Source: an uncultured Elusimicrobium sp.
GTDB lineage: Bacteria; Elusimicrobiota; Elusimicrobia; Elusimicrobiales; Elusimicrobiaceae
NCBI GenBank assembly: GCA_946061795.1
Contig: CAMGSK010000018.1
Span: 1 to 14,434, forward strand
Direction: 5' to 3'
Length of the DNA stretch: 14,434 nucleotides
Position numbers and translations under genes: made by a program. A model generated the notes under the pieces. That model saw only the letters and a program-made list of their open reading frames with translations, did not search any database and was not told the origin of the DNA. Every line of letters starts with the position of its first letter. Position 1 is the stretch's first letter. Below, piece by piece: positions 1-6,305 of this stretch.

Positions 1-674
1 CCTTGGATTTGGCCGGCGATTACTTCGCCCGTACGTTTGTCTGGGGCAACGAGCTGTTCCTGGATTACGGAAAGACCACGTTAAAACCTTACGACGGCGA
101 AAAGACCACCAACGAAACCGCCGACAGCATTCTTTTTACCTCTTCCTATACCCAGCGTTTGTGGAAGGCAGAAAACTTTTTGGGCGGATTTGAAGCGGGG
201 CCGTACGGCGCGCTGTCTTACCAGACGGAGTTTAACTCCCAGGGTGACAGTCCGCTGAAAAAAGTGCTTCGCGGCGCGTTGGGCGTGAAAATATTTGAAG
301 GTACGTACATCAAAGATTTCCACGTAGCGGGCTTTGCAGAAGACGATTTTACTTATGACCCTTCTTCCGAGAAATACGGCTGGGAAACCGGCATTCAAGT
401 GCAGCAGCCCATTCGCGAAGGCGTTAAAGCCGTTTATAGCGGTATGTTCCGCAACTATTTGCACATTACCCGCAAAGAAGCTACGGACATTGATTATGAA
501 GCCGCGCTGGACGCGCGTTTGGACGTGGCGGTGCTGAAAGAGCTTTCCGTCGCGCCGTTTATCCAGTATTACACCGCGCAGGCGCGCGCTTTCGGCAAAC
601 GCGGACAGAACTTGTATATCGGCGTCTCATTTTCTTTTGCGCATACGTTTATCAAAGCGCGGGAAGTAAAATAA
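1..674 (+). CDS. Envelope/outer-membrane beta-barrel-like protein, C-terminal part (5' end outside window)
   Basis: The frame is open to the left edge, so this is the C-terminal 223 or so residues of a longer protein. The TTG at position 3 is very unlikely to be the true start. I do not recognise the family. The sequence alternates polar and hydrophobic or aromatic residues in short strands separated by turns rich in Gly, Asp and Asn, for example the FLGGFEAGPYGALSYQT stretch and the closing strand NLYIGVSFSFAHTFIK. This pattern suits a transmembrane beta-barrel or a beta-rich surface protein. There are no Cys residues and no catalytic motif is visible. It is followed after 14 bases by a hairpin terminator shared with ogt on the other strand. 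Coding is sure; the outer-membrane assignment is inference from strand pattern only. Confidence 0.7.
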   Translation, partial: LDLAGDYFARTFVWGNELFLDYGKTTLKPYDGEKTTNETADSILFTSSYTQRLWKAENFLGGFEAGPYGALSYQTEFNSQGDSPLKKVLRGALGVKIFEGTYIKDFHVAGFAEDDFTYDPSSEKYGWETGIQVQQPIREGVKAVYSGMFRNYLHITRKEATDIDYEAALDARLDVAVLKELSVAPFIQYYTAQARAFGKRGQNLYIGVSFSFAHTFIKAREVK

Positions 675-688
675 GAGTTTAACGCGTC

Positions 689-723
689 AAAAAAACCGGC
701 GGCCAAAAGACCGCCGGTTTTTT
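689..723. terminator. Bidirectional rho-independent terminator between the envelope gene and ogt
   Basis: The perfect stem CCGGCGG (696-702) / CCGCCGG (711-717) has an 8-base loop, with seven A upstream (689-695) and six T downstream (718-723). The A and T runs can pair and give a U-tract on either strand, so it can end both the + strand envelope gene (stop 674) and the - strand ogt (stop 738). It sits between two convergent genes, as expected. Confidence 0.9.
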
Positions 724-737
724 GTGTATAGAAAGGT

Positions 738-1202
738 TTAACGGTGTTTGGCTTCCAGCGCCAGCAGGGCGCGCTTTATGTCCAGTCCGCCTCCGTATCC
801 CGTCAGGCTTCCGTCGGACCCGATAATGCGGTGACAGGGAATAAAAATGGCGATGGGATTGGCGTGGTTGGCCATTCCTACGGCCCTGCAGGCTTTGGGA
901 CTGCCCACGGCGGCGGCAATACGCCCGTAAGAGGCGGTCTGCCCGTAAGGGACGGCGCAGAGCGCGCGCCAGACTTTCTGTTGGAACGGCGTGCCTTGCG
1001 GATTGAGCGGCAAGTCAAAGACTTTGCGCCGACCCGCAAAATATTCTTCCAGCTGCCGCGCCGCTTGGCGCAAAAGGGGCGTGGGAGAATCCGGCTCCGC
1101 TTCCGGCGCGTCTTGGGCGCGCAGCCACAGCCGGGAGATTTTCCCCCCTTCTTCTCCCAGGGCCATCTCGCCCAGAGGGGTAAGAACTCTGAATATTTTC
1201 AT
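738..1202 (-). CDS. ogt: Methylated-DNA--protein-cysteine S-methyltransferase (O6-alkylguanine-DNA alkyltransferase)
   Basis: This suicidal DNA repair protein moves an alkyl group from O6-alkylguanine (and O4-alkylthymine) to its own cysteine in the cytoplasm. The C-terminal domain carries the family signature IPCHRIIG; the acceptor Cys is residue 123 from the start chosen here. Before it are the helix-turn-helix and arginine-finger region (SYGRIAAAVG, CRAVGMANHANP) that flips the damaged base, and after it GYGGG. The length of 154 aa is typical of the short Ogt form without an Ada N-terminal domain. I start at ATG 1202 (MKIFRVLTPLG); a TTG two codons upstream at 1208 is less likely. No Shine-Dalgarno precedes the ATG, and a -10 element sits exactly one promoter distance upstream, so the message may be leaderless. 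It lies downstream of the ADH but is separated from it by a terminator. Confidence 0.95.
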   Translation of the reverse strand: MKIFRVLTPLGEMALGEEGGKISRLWLRAQDAPEAEPDSPTPLLRQAARQLEEYFAGRRKVFDLPLNPQGTPFQQKVWRALCAVPYGQTASYGRIAAAVGSPKACRAVGMANHANPIAIFIPCHRIIGSDGSLTGYGGGLDIKRALLALEAKHR

Positions 1203-1217
1203 GTTCAAAGTATAACA
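1202..1217 (-). promoter_or_regulatory. Extended -10 promoter of ogt, predicted start at the ATG
   Basis: Read on the minus strand this is TGTTATACT, a TGn extension plus a -10 of TATACT (complement of 1209-1214). It is followed by six bases and then the ATG of ogt. Counting seven bases from the -10 puts +1 on the A of that ATG (1202). No good -35 is visible; extended -10 promoters often do without one. The element abuts the T-tract of the ADH terminator. Confidence 0.5.
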
Positions 1218-1247
1218 AAAAACCGCGCCTTGCCGGGCGCGGTTTTT
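1217..1247 (-). terminator. Rho-independent terminator of the alcohol dehydrogenase gene
   Basis: The stem CCGCGCC (1223-1229) / GGCGCGG (1236-1242) has a 6-base loop, followed on the minus strand by six T (complement of 1217-1222). It lies 15 bases past the ADH stop codon and separates that gene from ogt. The plus-strand side also has five T, but no + strand gene needs it here. Confidence 0.85.
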
Positions 1248-1262
1248 GAAACGTACGTGTAC

Positions 1263-2477
1263 TTATTTATGGCAAGGTTTCAAAGAGCCCGCATAGATTT
1301 GGCGTACGGATTCTTTGGTGGCCGGAGTGGGCGCAATGGACAGCAGCCCTCCCAAAGACGGCGTAGTGAAGGCCAGCTCCACCATTTTGTCCACGTCTTC
1401 GGCTTTGAAGCCTTCGTCGGCCAGTTTGTGGTCTGCTCCCACGCTGAAGAGCCATTTTTCCACCGCTTGGGCGGCTTGCGCCGCTTCGGCGGGGTTTCCG
1501 GTCAAGCCGGGAGCCAGCGGTTTGAGCACGGCGGCCAGCGTATGGGCTTTGGCCGGATAGATATTCTCTATCACGGCGGGCAGCAGCATGGCCAGGCCCA
1601 GTCCGTGCGTCAAATCCGGATTGACGCCGGAAAGCGGATGTTCCAAAGCATGCGTATAGTGCAAAAGCCCGTTGTCAAAAGCGATACCTGCAATCAAAGC
1701 CGCATAGGCCAGGAAATAACGGGCTTCCAAGTCCTGCGGGTTTTTGAGCGCTTTGGGCAAATATTCGGCGACGATTTCCACGGTGGAAATGGCCAAATCC
1801 ACGGCGTAAGGGCTGGCTACGGCGGTGGTGGACGCTTCCACCACGTGGTTGACCGCGTCAATGGAAACGTAGCGGGTCTGTTTTTCACTCAGGCCCGTCA
1901 TCAGCTGCGGGTCGTCAATGGAGAAAAGCGGATAGATGCAGTCGTAAGCGATGGCCGGTTTAAAGTTTTTCTCTTCAATGGTGACCACTGCGAAGCGGTT
2001 GGCTTCCGAGCCGGTGCCGTGCGTGAGGTTAATGGCCACAATGGGTGCGGCTTGCTCGGGCGTGAAAGCGAATTCATAGAGTTCTTCGGCGGTTTTGCCG
2101 GGATATTTCATTAAAATAGCCGTGCTTTTACCCGCGTCAATGGCAGAGCCGCCGCCTATGGCGATAACCGCCTGCGCGCCAAACTCTGCCGCTTGTTTGG
2201 CCGCGGCGTTGACTTGGTGCGTATTCGGGTTGGGCGTGACGCCGTCATAGAGCGTATAATCAATGCCGTGGGCCAGGCAGGCTTTGGTCACATAATCCCA
2301 GGCTCCGGTTTTTTTGTAGGCGCCTTTGCCGGTGACGGCTAAAATTTTGGTAATTCCGCGGGCTTTGAGTTCTTTGGCGATGTCGTTCATTTTGGCAATC
2401 GCTCCCGCTCCGAAGTAAACCAGCGTTTTGCTGCGTATTTCACGTACGGCGCGAACGTCAATGTCTTTTTCCCACAT
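1263..2477 (-). CDS. Iron-containing alcohol dehydrogenase
   Basis: This is a group III, NAD(P)-dependent alcohol dehydrogenase that interconverts alcohols and aldehydes or ketones in the cytoplasm. From the start chosen here it has 404 aa, close to the usual 380-400. The N-terminal Rossmann-like half has the nucleotide loop GGGSAIDAGK (108-117) and the THGTGSEANRF stretch (152-162). The helical C-terminal half carries the metal ligands expected of the family: Asp207 and His211 (SIDAVNH), His276 and/or His280 (HALEHPLSG) and His291 (DLTHGLGLA). I chose ATG 2477 because GGAGG lies 7 bases before it and the family begins near here. The reading frame stays open for 68 more codons upstream, but that stretch has no family similarity that I recognise. 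The gene is divergent from an AdhR-like regulator, which suggests a role in aldehyde detoxification; the real substrate cannot be read from sequence. Confidence 0.93.
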   Translation of the reverse strand: MWEKDIDVRAVREIRSKTLVYFGAGAIAKMNDIAKELKARGITKILAVTGKGAYKKTGAWDYVTKACLAHGIDYTLYDGVTPNPNTHQVNAAAKQAAEFGAQAVIAIGGGSAIDAGKSTAILMKYPGKTAEELYEFAFTPEQAAPIVAINLTHGTGSEANRFAVVTIEEKNFKPAIAYDCIYPLFSIDDPQLMTGLSEKQTRYVSIDAVNHVVEASTTAVASPYAVDLAISTVEIVAEYLPKALKNPQDLEARYFLAYAALIAGIAFDNGLLHYTHALEHPLSGVNPDLTHGLGLAMLLPAVIENIYPAKAHTLAAVLKPLAPGLTGNPAEAAQAAQAVEKWLFSVGADHKLADEGFKAEDVDKMVELAFTTPSLGGLLSIAPTPATKESVRQIYAGSLKPCHK

Positions 2478-2687
2478 AAATTCCCTCCGTAAGTAAATAA
2501 ACTGCTTCTTTTTTACTTTAATCATTTCGGAAACTTTCTTCAAGTCCCAGTTTGGGTTAGGTTTCAGCGCAAACTCGTAAAACGTTTTCCCGTGTTTTCG
2601 GGCCGGATTTGGAGTTGAAGCCCGCTCCAGACTTTTTATTTCGTCCCAACGCTGCGCTGAGGAGAAACGGCTGAAAAACAAAAAAGT
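2478..2687 (-). promoter_or_regulatory. ADH upstream leader and possible promoter
   Basis: This noncoding stretch lies between the ADH start and the MerR operator. On the minus strand a possible promoter is TTGAAG (complement of 2538-2543), a 17-base spacer, then TAAAGT (complement of 2515-2520), followed by GGAGGG before the ATG. An imperfect signal further up is TGGAG-N10-CTCCA (2610-2629), a dyad of unknown role. A small CCCG/CGGG hairpin lies at 2589-2602. The open minus-strand frame through this region has no good ribosome binding site at its upstream end. Promoter assignment is tentative. Confidence 0.35.
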
Positions 2688-2719
2688 CTTGACCTGGAGT
2701 CAGCTCAAGGATTTATAAT
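2688..2719 (+). promoter_or_regulatory. MerR-type promoter with operator dyad controlling the redox operon
   Basis: The -35 TTGACC (2689-2694) and the -10 TATAAT (2714-2719) are separated by 19 bases, the overlong spacer typical of promoters that MerR-family proteins activate by twisting DNA. Overlapping the -35 and filling the spacer is a 22-base dyad: left arm CTTGAnCTG (2688-2696), centre GAGT, right arm CAGnTCAAG (2701-2709). All eight specified positions of the two arms match. It lies 28 bases before the regulator's ATG, so the regulator probably controls its own gene and everything downstream. Confidence 0.88.
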
Positions 2720-2737
2720 TTTATTACAGGAGGTTTT

Positions 2738-3130
2738 ATGAACATTTCGGAAGTAAGCAAAAAATACGGCGTTCCCATAGATACGCTGCGCTATTATGAA
2801 AAAGAGGGGCTTATTCCCCCCGTGCGGCGCACGGAAAGCGGTTTGCGGGATTATTCGGAAAAAGACTGCGGCTGGGTGGAGTTTATCAAATGTATGCGCT
2901 CGGCCGGGCTTTCTATTGAAACGCTGCGCGAATATATTGACCTCTACCAAAAGGGCAACCGTACGCTGCTCAAACGCAAAAATCTGCTTATCGCCGAGCG
3001 GGACCGTCTGGCCCGGCGCGTAGAGGAAATGCAGGCCATACTGCAGCGATTAAATTACAAAATAGACACTTATGAAGACAAAATAGTGGCCTGCGAGAAA
3101 AAACTTTTACAGAAGAGGAATAGCAAATGA
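2738..3130 (+). CDS. MerR-family transcriptional regulator, AdhR-like (thiol/electrophile sensor type)
   Basis: This 130-aa MerR protein has an N-terminal winged helix-turn-helix (MNISEVSKKYGVPIDTLRYYEKEGLIPP region, 1-28, with wing to about 70) and a long dimerisation coiled coil (about 76-120) ending in a Lys/Arg-rich tail. There is no extended ligand domain or Cys-rich metal loop. Cys52, in the segment EFIKCMRSAGLSIE, sits where the Bacillus subtilis aldehyde-stress regulator AdhR has its conserved functional Cys52; Cys44 and Cys119 are additional. This places it in the NmlR/AdhR branch, known to respond to carbonyl electrophiles or thiol stress. AGGAGG (2728-2733) precedes the ATG. Its stop overlaps the next start in an ATGA, so it is the first gene of the operon. 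Autoregulation is inferred from the operator just upstream. Confidence 0.93.
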   Translation: MNISEVSKKYGVPIDTLRYYEKEGLIPPVRRTESGLRDYSEKDCGWVEFIKCMRSAGLSIETLREYIDLYQKGNRTLLKRKNLLIAERDRLARRVEEMQAILQRLNYKIDTYEDKIVACEKKLLQKRNSK

Positions 3131-3663
3131 AAAATGTTTTGATTGTTTCGTCCAGTCCGCGCCGCGGAGGCAATTCGGATTTGTTGTGCGACCGTTTCTT
3201 GGCCGGGGCCCAAGCCGCCGGACATCAAGCGGAAAAAGTGTTTTTGCCGGAACATAAAATCAACTACTGCCTGGGCTGCGGCGTGTGCAACGATACGCAC
3301 GTCTGCGTGCAAAAAGACGATATGGCGGCGCTTTTGGACAAAATGGTCCGGGCCGACGTCATCGTTTTGGCCACGCCCGTATATTTTTATTCCATGGACG
3401 GCCAGCTGAAGACTTTTATTGACCGCACGGTGCCGCGCTACACTGAAATCAAAAATAAGGATTTTTATTTTATTTTGGCCGCCGCAGATACCGACAAAAA
3501 AAATATGACCCGCACCTTGGAAGCTTTACGCGGTTTTACGCAGGACTGCCTGGAGGGAGCGCGGGAAAAAGGTGTCATTTACGGCGTGGGCGCGTGGCAA
3601 AAAGGAGAAGTCAAAGCGCTGCCCTGCTGGGAGGAGGCCTTTGAAGCGGGTAAAAATTGTTAG
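3127..3663 (+). CDS. NAD(P)H-dependent FMN reductase / iron-sulfur-flavoprotein-like oxidoreductase
   Basis: This is a flavodoxin-fold oxidoreductase of 178 aa. The N-terminal strand and phosphate loop SSSPRRGGNS (8-17) binds the FMN phosphate, and ATPVYFYSMDGQLKTFIDR (82-100) is the second flavin-contacting segment. Between them is Cys48-X2-Cys51-X2-Cys54-X5-Cys60, matching the compact cysteine motif of iron-sulfur flavoproteins, which hold a 4Fe-4S cluster next to FMN. Many relatives carry these cysteines without proof of a cluster, so cluster binding is a prediction. It is likely cytoplasmic. The start overlaps the merR stop (ATGA), giving translational coupling. In this operon a role in reducing quinones, nitro-compounds or other electrophiles, or in feeding electrons to downstream partners, is inference. 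It is a distant paralogue of the gene at 5060. Confidence 0.88.
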   Translation: MKNVLIVSSSPRRGGNSDLLCDRFLAGAQAAGHQAEKVFLPEHKINYCLGCGVCNDTHVCVQKDDMAALLDKMVRADVIVLATPVYFYSMDGQLKTFIDRTVPRYTEIKNKDFYFILAAADTDKKNMTRTLEALRGFTQDCLEGAREKGVIYGVGAWQKGEVKALPCWEEAFEAGKNC

Positions 3664-3680
3664 CAAACGGACGTAAAGAA

Positions 3681-4556
3681 ATGACGATATACGAGAATTT
3701 GACGTTAGATAAAGAACGGGCTTTGTACGGCATACGCGACGCGCAGGTAAAAAACTGCGTTTTTGCCGGAGCGGCGGACGGGGAGTCCGCTTTAAAAGAA
3801 TGCCGTAATTTACAGGTGAGCGATTGCCGCTTTGAGCTGAGATATCCTTTGTGGCATTGCAAAGGCGGCGAACTGTCCGGGGCGGAGATGACTCCTTCCT
3901 GCCGCGCAGCGCTGTGGTACGATGAGGACATGCGCATTTCCCGTTCCCGTCTGCACGGCATCAAAGCCTTGCGCGAATGCCGCAATATCACGCTGCGAGA
4001 CTGCGACGTACTTTCCCAAGAATTTGCCTGGTTCTGCCGCAATTTGGACGTGCAAGACGTTCGTCTGGAGTCGGAATATCCGTTTATGCACAGTGAAAAT
4101 CTGCATATAGACGGCCTGAAAATGAAGGGCAAATATTCCTTCCAGTACGTTCAAAACGCTGTCATTTCCCACAGCGTGCTGGATACCAAAGACGCTTTCT
4201 GGCACAGTGAAAACGTGACGGTGACGGACAGCGTGGTCAAAGGCGAATATTTGGGCTGGTATTCCAAAAATTTGCGCTTGGTACGCTGCCAAATCATCGG
4301 CACCCAGCCTCTTTGCTACGCGCAAGGGCTCGCGCTGGAGGAGTGCACCATGCAGGATACGGATTTGGCGTTTGAACGCAGCGACGTAAAAGCGGATGTG
4401 CGCGGAGAAATCCTGAGCGTTAAAAATCCCAAAAGCGGCTGGATTCGCGCTGAGAAAATAGGCGAAGTGATTCAAGATGAACAAAGTTCCGCCGGCTCTT
4501 CCTGCCGGATTTTGTGCGTCTCTCACGCGCCGAATAAGGAGGCCGTATGTCTTTAA
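3681..4556 (+). CDS. DUF3737 family protein (right-handed beta-helix)
   Basis: This is a 291-aa member of DUF3737, whose function is unknown. The family pattern is clear: ENLTLDKERALYG at the start, then DGESALKECRNL, HGIKALRECRNI, KYSFQYV, DTKDAFWHSEN, GEYLGWYSKNL and GTQPLCY. These are successive coils of about 20 residues built as [CS]-x-N-h-x-h-x-x-[CS], giving roughly ten turns of a right-handed parallel beta-helix. No catalytic triad is evident. I start at ATG 3681, where the family starts; a TTG at 3657 inside the previous gene is also in frame. The ribosome site is weak (GTAAAGAA), so coupling to the preceding stop 18 bases upstream is likely. The last 25 or so residues run past the usual family end and over the Shine-Dalgarno and start of the next gene. 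No signal peptide is seen, so it is probably cytoplasmic. Confidence 0.9.
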   Translation: MTIYENLTLDKERALYGIRDAQVKNCVFAGAADGESALKECRNLQVSDCRFELRYPLWHCKGGELSGAEMTPSCRAALWYDEDMRISRSRLHGIKALRECRNITLRDCDVLSQEFAWFCRNLDVQDVRLESEYPFMHSENLHIDGLKMKGKYSFQYVQNAVISHSVLDTKDAFWHSENVTVTDSVVKGEYLGWYSKNLRLVRCQIIGTQPLCYAQGLALEECTMQDTDLAFERSDVKADVRGEILSVKNPKSGWIRAEKIGEVIQDEQSSAGSSCRILCVSHAPNKEAVCL

Positions 4557-5050
4557 AAGGTTCCGCCGCGCTGTCGGCGGCGTTGGTTTTGTTGTGCGCG
4601 GCGGCTTGGACCGCGTACGGAAATATGAAAAAAGAGGAAAAATCTATGAAAAAATCTCCTATTGACACCGTATTTGCGCAGGGAGAAGTGAATCCCTACG
4701 GGAAATTTTTTACGGGTACGACGTATTTAACCATGCTCAGCCAGAAAGACGATACGTTTAACGCGCCTATAGGCAACGTGACGTTTGAGCCCGGCGCGCG
4801 CACCAATTGGCACAAGCACGACGGAGGACAAATTTTGCTGGTGTTAAACGGCGAAGGCCGCTATCAGGAAAAAGGAAAAGAAATCCGGGTGTTGCACAAA
4901 GGCGACATCGTGCGTATCGCTCCCGGAGTGATTCACTGGCACGGCGCGGCTCCGCAAAGCTGGTTTGTGCATGTTTCTTTGGAAACCAATGCCCGCCAAA
5001 ACGGAAAAACCGAATGGCTGGAGCCGGTGACGGACGAAGAATATAAATAG
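4547..5050 (+). CDS. Cupin-domain protein with N-terminal membrane anchor
   Basis: This is a single-domain cupin of 167 aa. Residues 8-24 form a hydrophobic segment after one Lys, acting as a signal anchor or uncleaved signal, so the cupin is probably exported. Cupin motif 1 is complete in spacing, G83-X5-H89-X-H91-X3-Q95-X6-G102, but the usual Glu ligand is Gln95. Motif 2 follows as G119...P126-G127-X2-H130. The three His plus Gln can bind a metal. AAGGAGG (4536-4542) precedes ATG 4547, which overlaps the DUF3737 gene by 10 bases. An internal ATG at residue 34 (MKKSPIDTVF) after GAGGAAAAA could give a cytoplasmic form lacking the anchor, and many family members begin about there. The family includes small cupins found beside flavodoxin and oxidoreductase genes. 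Substrate and reaction are unknown. Confidence 0.88.
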   Translation: MSLKGSAALSAALVLLCAAAWTAYGNMKKEEKSMKKSPIDTVFAQGEVNPYGKFFTGTTYLTMLSQKDDTFNAPIGNVTFEPGARTNWHKHDGGQILLVLNGEGRYQEKGKEIRVLHKGDIVRIAPGVIHWHGAAPQSWFVHVSLETNARQNGKTEWLEPVTDEEYK

Positions 5051-5059
5051 GGGAGAAGA

Positions 5060-5680
5060 ATGAAAGTATTGCTGATTAACGGAAGCCCCCGGGAAAAGGG
5101 CAACACTTTTCTGGCTTTATCCGAAGCGGCCCGGGCTTTGGAGCTGGAAGGCGTAGAAACGGAAATTATTTCCATCGGTCCGCGCGCGGTGCGCGGGTGC
5201 ATCGCCTGCGGCAAATGCAAAGAAACCGGCCGTTGCATTTTTCAGGACGAGCCCTATGAAACCCTCCGGCAAAAACTGAACGGAGCGGACGCCCTGATTG
5301 TGGGGTCTCCCGTCTATTACGCCGGCCCCAACGGCACCTTATGCGCACTGCTGGACCGCTTGTTTTTCTCCTGCGGCGGCAAATTGGCATACAAACCCGC
5401 CGCTTCCGTGGCCGTCTGCCGGCGCGGAGGAGCCAGCGCGGCGTTTGACCGTCTGAACAAATATTTCACGATTAACAACATGCCGGTGGTGTCTTCCCAA
5501 TATTGGAACAGCGTGCACGGCCGAGAAGCCGGCGAAGCCGCCCAAGACGCAGAAGGCCTGCAAACCATGCGTATGCTGGGCAAAAATATGGCGTGGCTTT
5601 TAAAGAAAATTCATCAGGGCGGGGTGCAGTATCCCAAGCAGGAAGAAACTCATATTTTTACAAACTTTATCAGAAAATAA
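5060..5680 (+). CDS. NAD(P)H-dependent FMN reductase / iron-sulfur-flavoprotein-like oxidoreductase, second copy
   Basis: This flavodoxin-fold oxidoreductase has 206 aa. The FMN-phosphate loop is INGSPREKGNT (6-16), and the second flavin segment is GSPVYYAGPNGTLCALLDR (about 81-99). Cys47-X2-Cys50-X2-Cys53-X5-Cys59 repeats exactly the cysteine spacing of the gene at 3127 and of iron-sulfur flavoproteins. The C-terminal part (SVAVCRRGGASAAFDRLNKYF, then NMPVVSSQYWN) is longer than in the first copy and typical of the larger branch that acts on quinones, azo dyes or other acceptors. GGGGAG lies just before ATG 5060, 9 bases after the cupin stop. It is probably cytoplasmic. Sequence outside the motifs differs enough from the 3127 gene that this is not a recent duplication. 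The physiological electron acceptor is unknown. Confidence 0.9.
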   Translation: MKVLLINGSPREKGNTFLALSEAARALELEGVETEIISIGPRAVRGCIACGKCKETGRCIFQDEPYETLRQKLNGADALIVGSPVYYAGPNGTLCALLDRLFFSCGGKLAYKPAASVAVCRRGGASAAFDRLNKYFTINNMPVVSSQYWNSVHGREAGEAAQDAEGLQTMRMLGKNMAWLLKKIHQGGVQYPKQEETHIFTNFIRK

Positions 5681-5691
5681 GGAGGGATTTT

Positions 5692-6285
5692 ATGAAAAAA
5701 ATGGCTGGACTGGCTTGTATTTCCGTGGCTTTATGCGCTTTGACGGCTTGCGCAAAGGCCCCGGCCGAAGCGGCGGACGCCGCGGGTGCGCCTGCGGCTT
5801 CGTTGGCGGGCAAAAAAGTGTTGGTGGCTTATTATTCTTATTCGGGCAATACCGGGGAAGTGGCCAAGCAAATCGCCCGGCTGACGGGAGGAACATTGTT
5901 TGAAATCACCACGGATCACAAATATCCGCAGGCTTACCGCGCTATGACCCAGCAGGCCAAAAAAGAGATTCAGGAGGGATTTCGCCCCGCACTGACCTCT
6001 AAAGTGTCCGACATGGCCCAATATGACGTGGTGTTTGTCGGCTCTCCCAATTGGTGGGGCACGTATGCGCCGGAAACGGCGGCTTTTCTGGACGGGTATG
6101 ATTTTAAGGGCAAAACCGTCATTCCGTTTTTTACCCACGGCGGAGGCGGTATGCAAAACTGCGAGCGCGATATGAAAAAACAGCTCTCAGGTGTTCAAAT
6201 GCTCCCCGGAATTACCTTTTACGGCTCGGGCTCCGGCGCGCCGGAAGCGGAACTGTCCGCGTGGCTGAAAAAATTGGGATTTTAG
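5692..6285 (+). CDS. Flavodoxin lipoprotein
   Basis: This 197-aa protein has a lipoprotein signal: Lys-rich start, hydrophobic core, and lipobox LTAC with the lipidated Cys at 20. An Ala-rich linker of about 18 residues follows, then a flavodoxin domain. Strand 1 is followed by the FMN phosphate loop SYSGNT (49-54), and GSPNWWGTYAPE (about 117-128) is the flavin-stacking loop with aromatic residues. It is therefore an envelope-anchored one- or two-electron carrier rather than a cytosolic flavodoxin. GGAGGG (5681-5686) sits right after the previous stop and 5 bases before ATG 5692, which fixes the start; the in-frame ORF upstream is a shadow of the preceding gene. It is followed by a DUF4405 membrane protein and a second lipoprotein. 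That linkage suggests electron exchange across or along the membrane, which is inference. Confidence 0.9.
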   Translation: MKKMAGLACISVALCALTACAKAPAEAADAAGAPAASLAGKKVLVAYYSYSGNTGEVAKQIARLTGGTLFEITTDHKYPQAYRAMTQQAKKEIQEGFRPALTSKVSDMAQYDVVFVGSPNWWGTYAPETAAFLDGYDFKGKTVIPFFTHGGGGMQNCERDMKKQLSGVQMLPGITFYGSGSGAPEAELSAWLKKLGF

Positions 6286-6305
6286 GCAATCAAGGAGCCG
6301 CGGCT

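Noticed and set aside
1251..1258. ACGTACGT palindrome, also at 14374-14381
   Set aside because: Two short copies, one inside a coding region, with no shared context; likely chance given frequent TACG words.
744..2114. A 456-codon + strand open frame across ogt and ADH
   Set aside because: It is fully antisense to two well-supported genes, is rich in Gly, Arg, Phe and His as expected of a GC-biased shadow frame, crosses the ADH terminator and matches no family.
2478..2681. N-terminal 68-residue extension of the ADH frame
   Set aside because: There is no ribosome site at its upstream end and no family similarity, while GGAGG and ATG at 2477 fit the normal family start.
3657..3680. TTG start for DUF3737 inside the previous gene
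   Set aside because: The family starts at the MTIYEN-type Met, and the TTG has no ribosome site.
5503..5691. Upstream extension of the flavodoxin lipoprotein frame
   Set aside because: It overlaps the preceding reductase gene in another frame, is Arg/Pro-rich, and would bury the lipoprotein signal.
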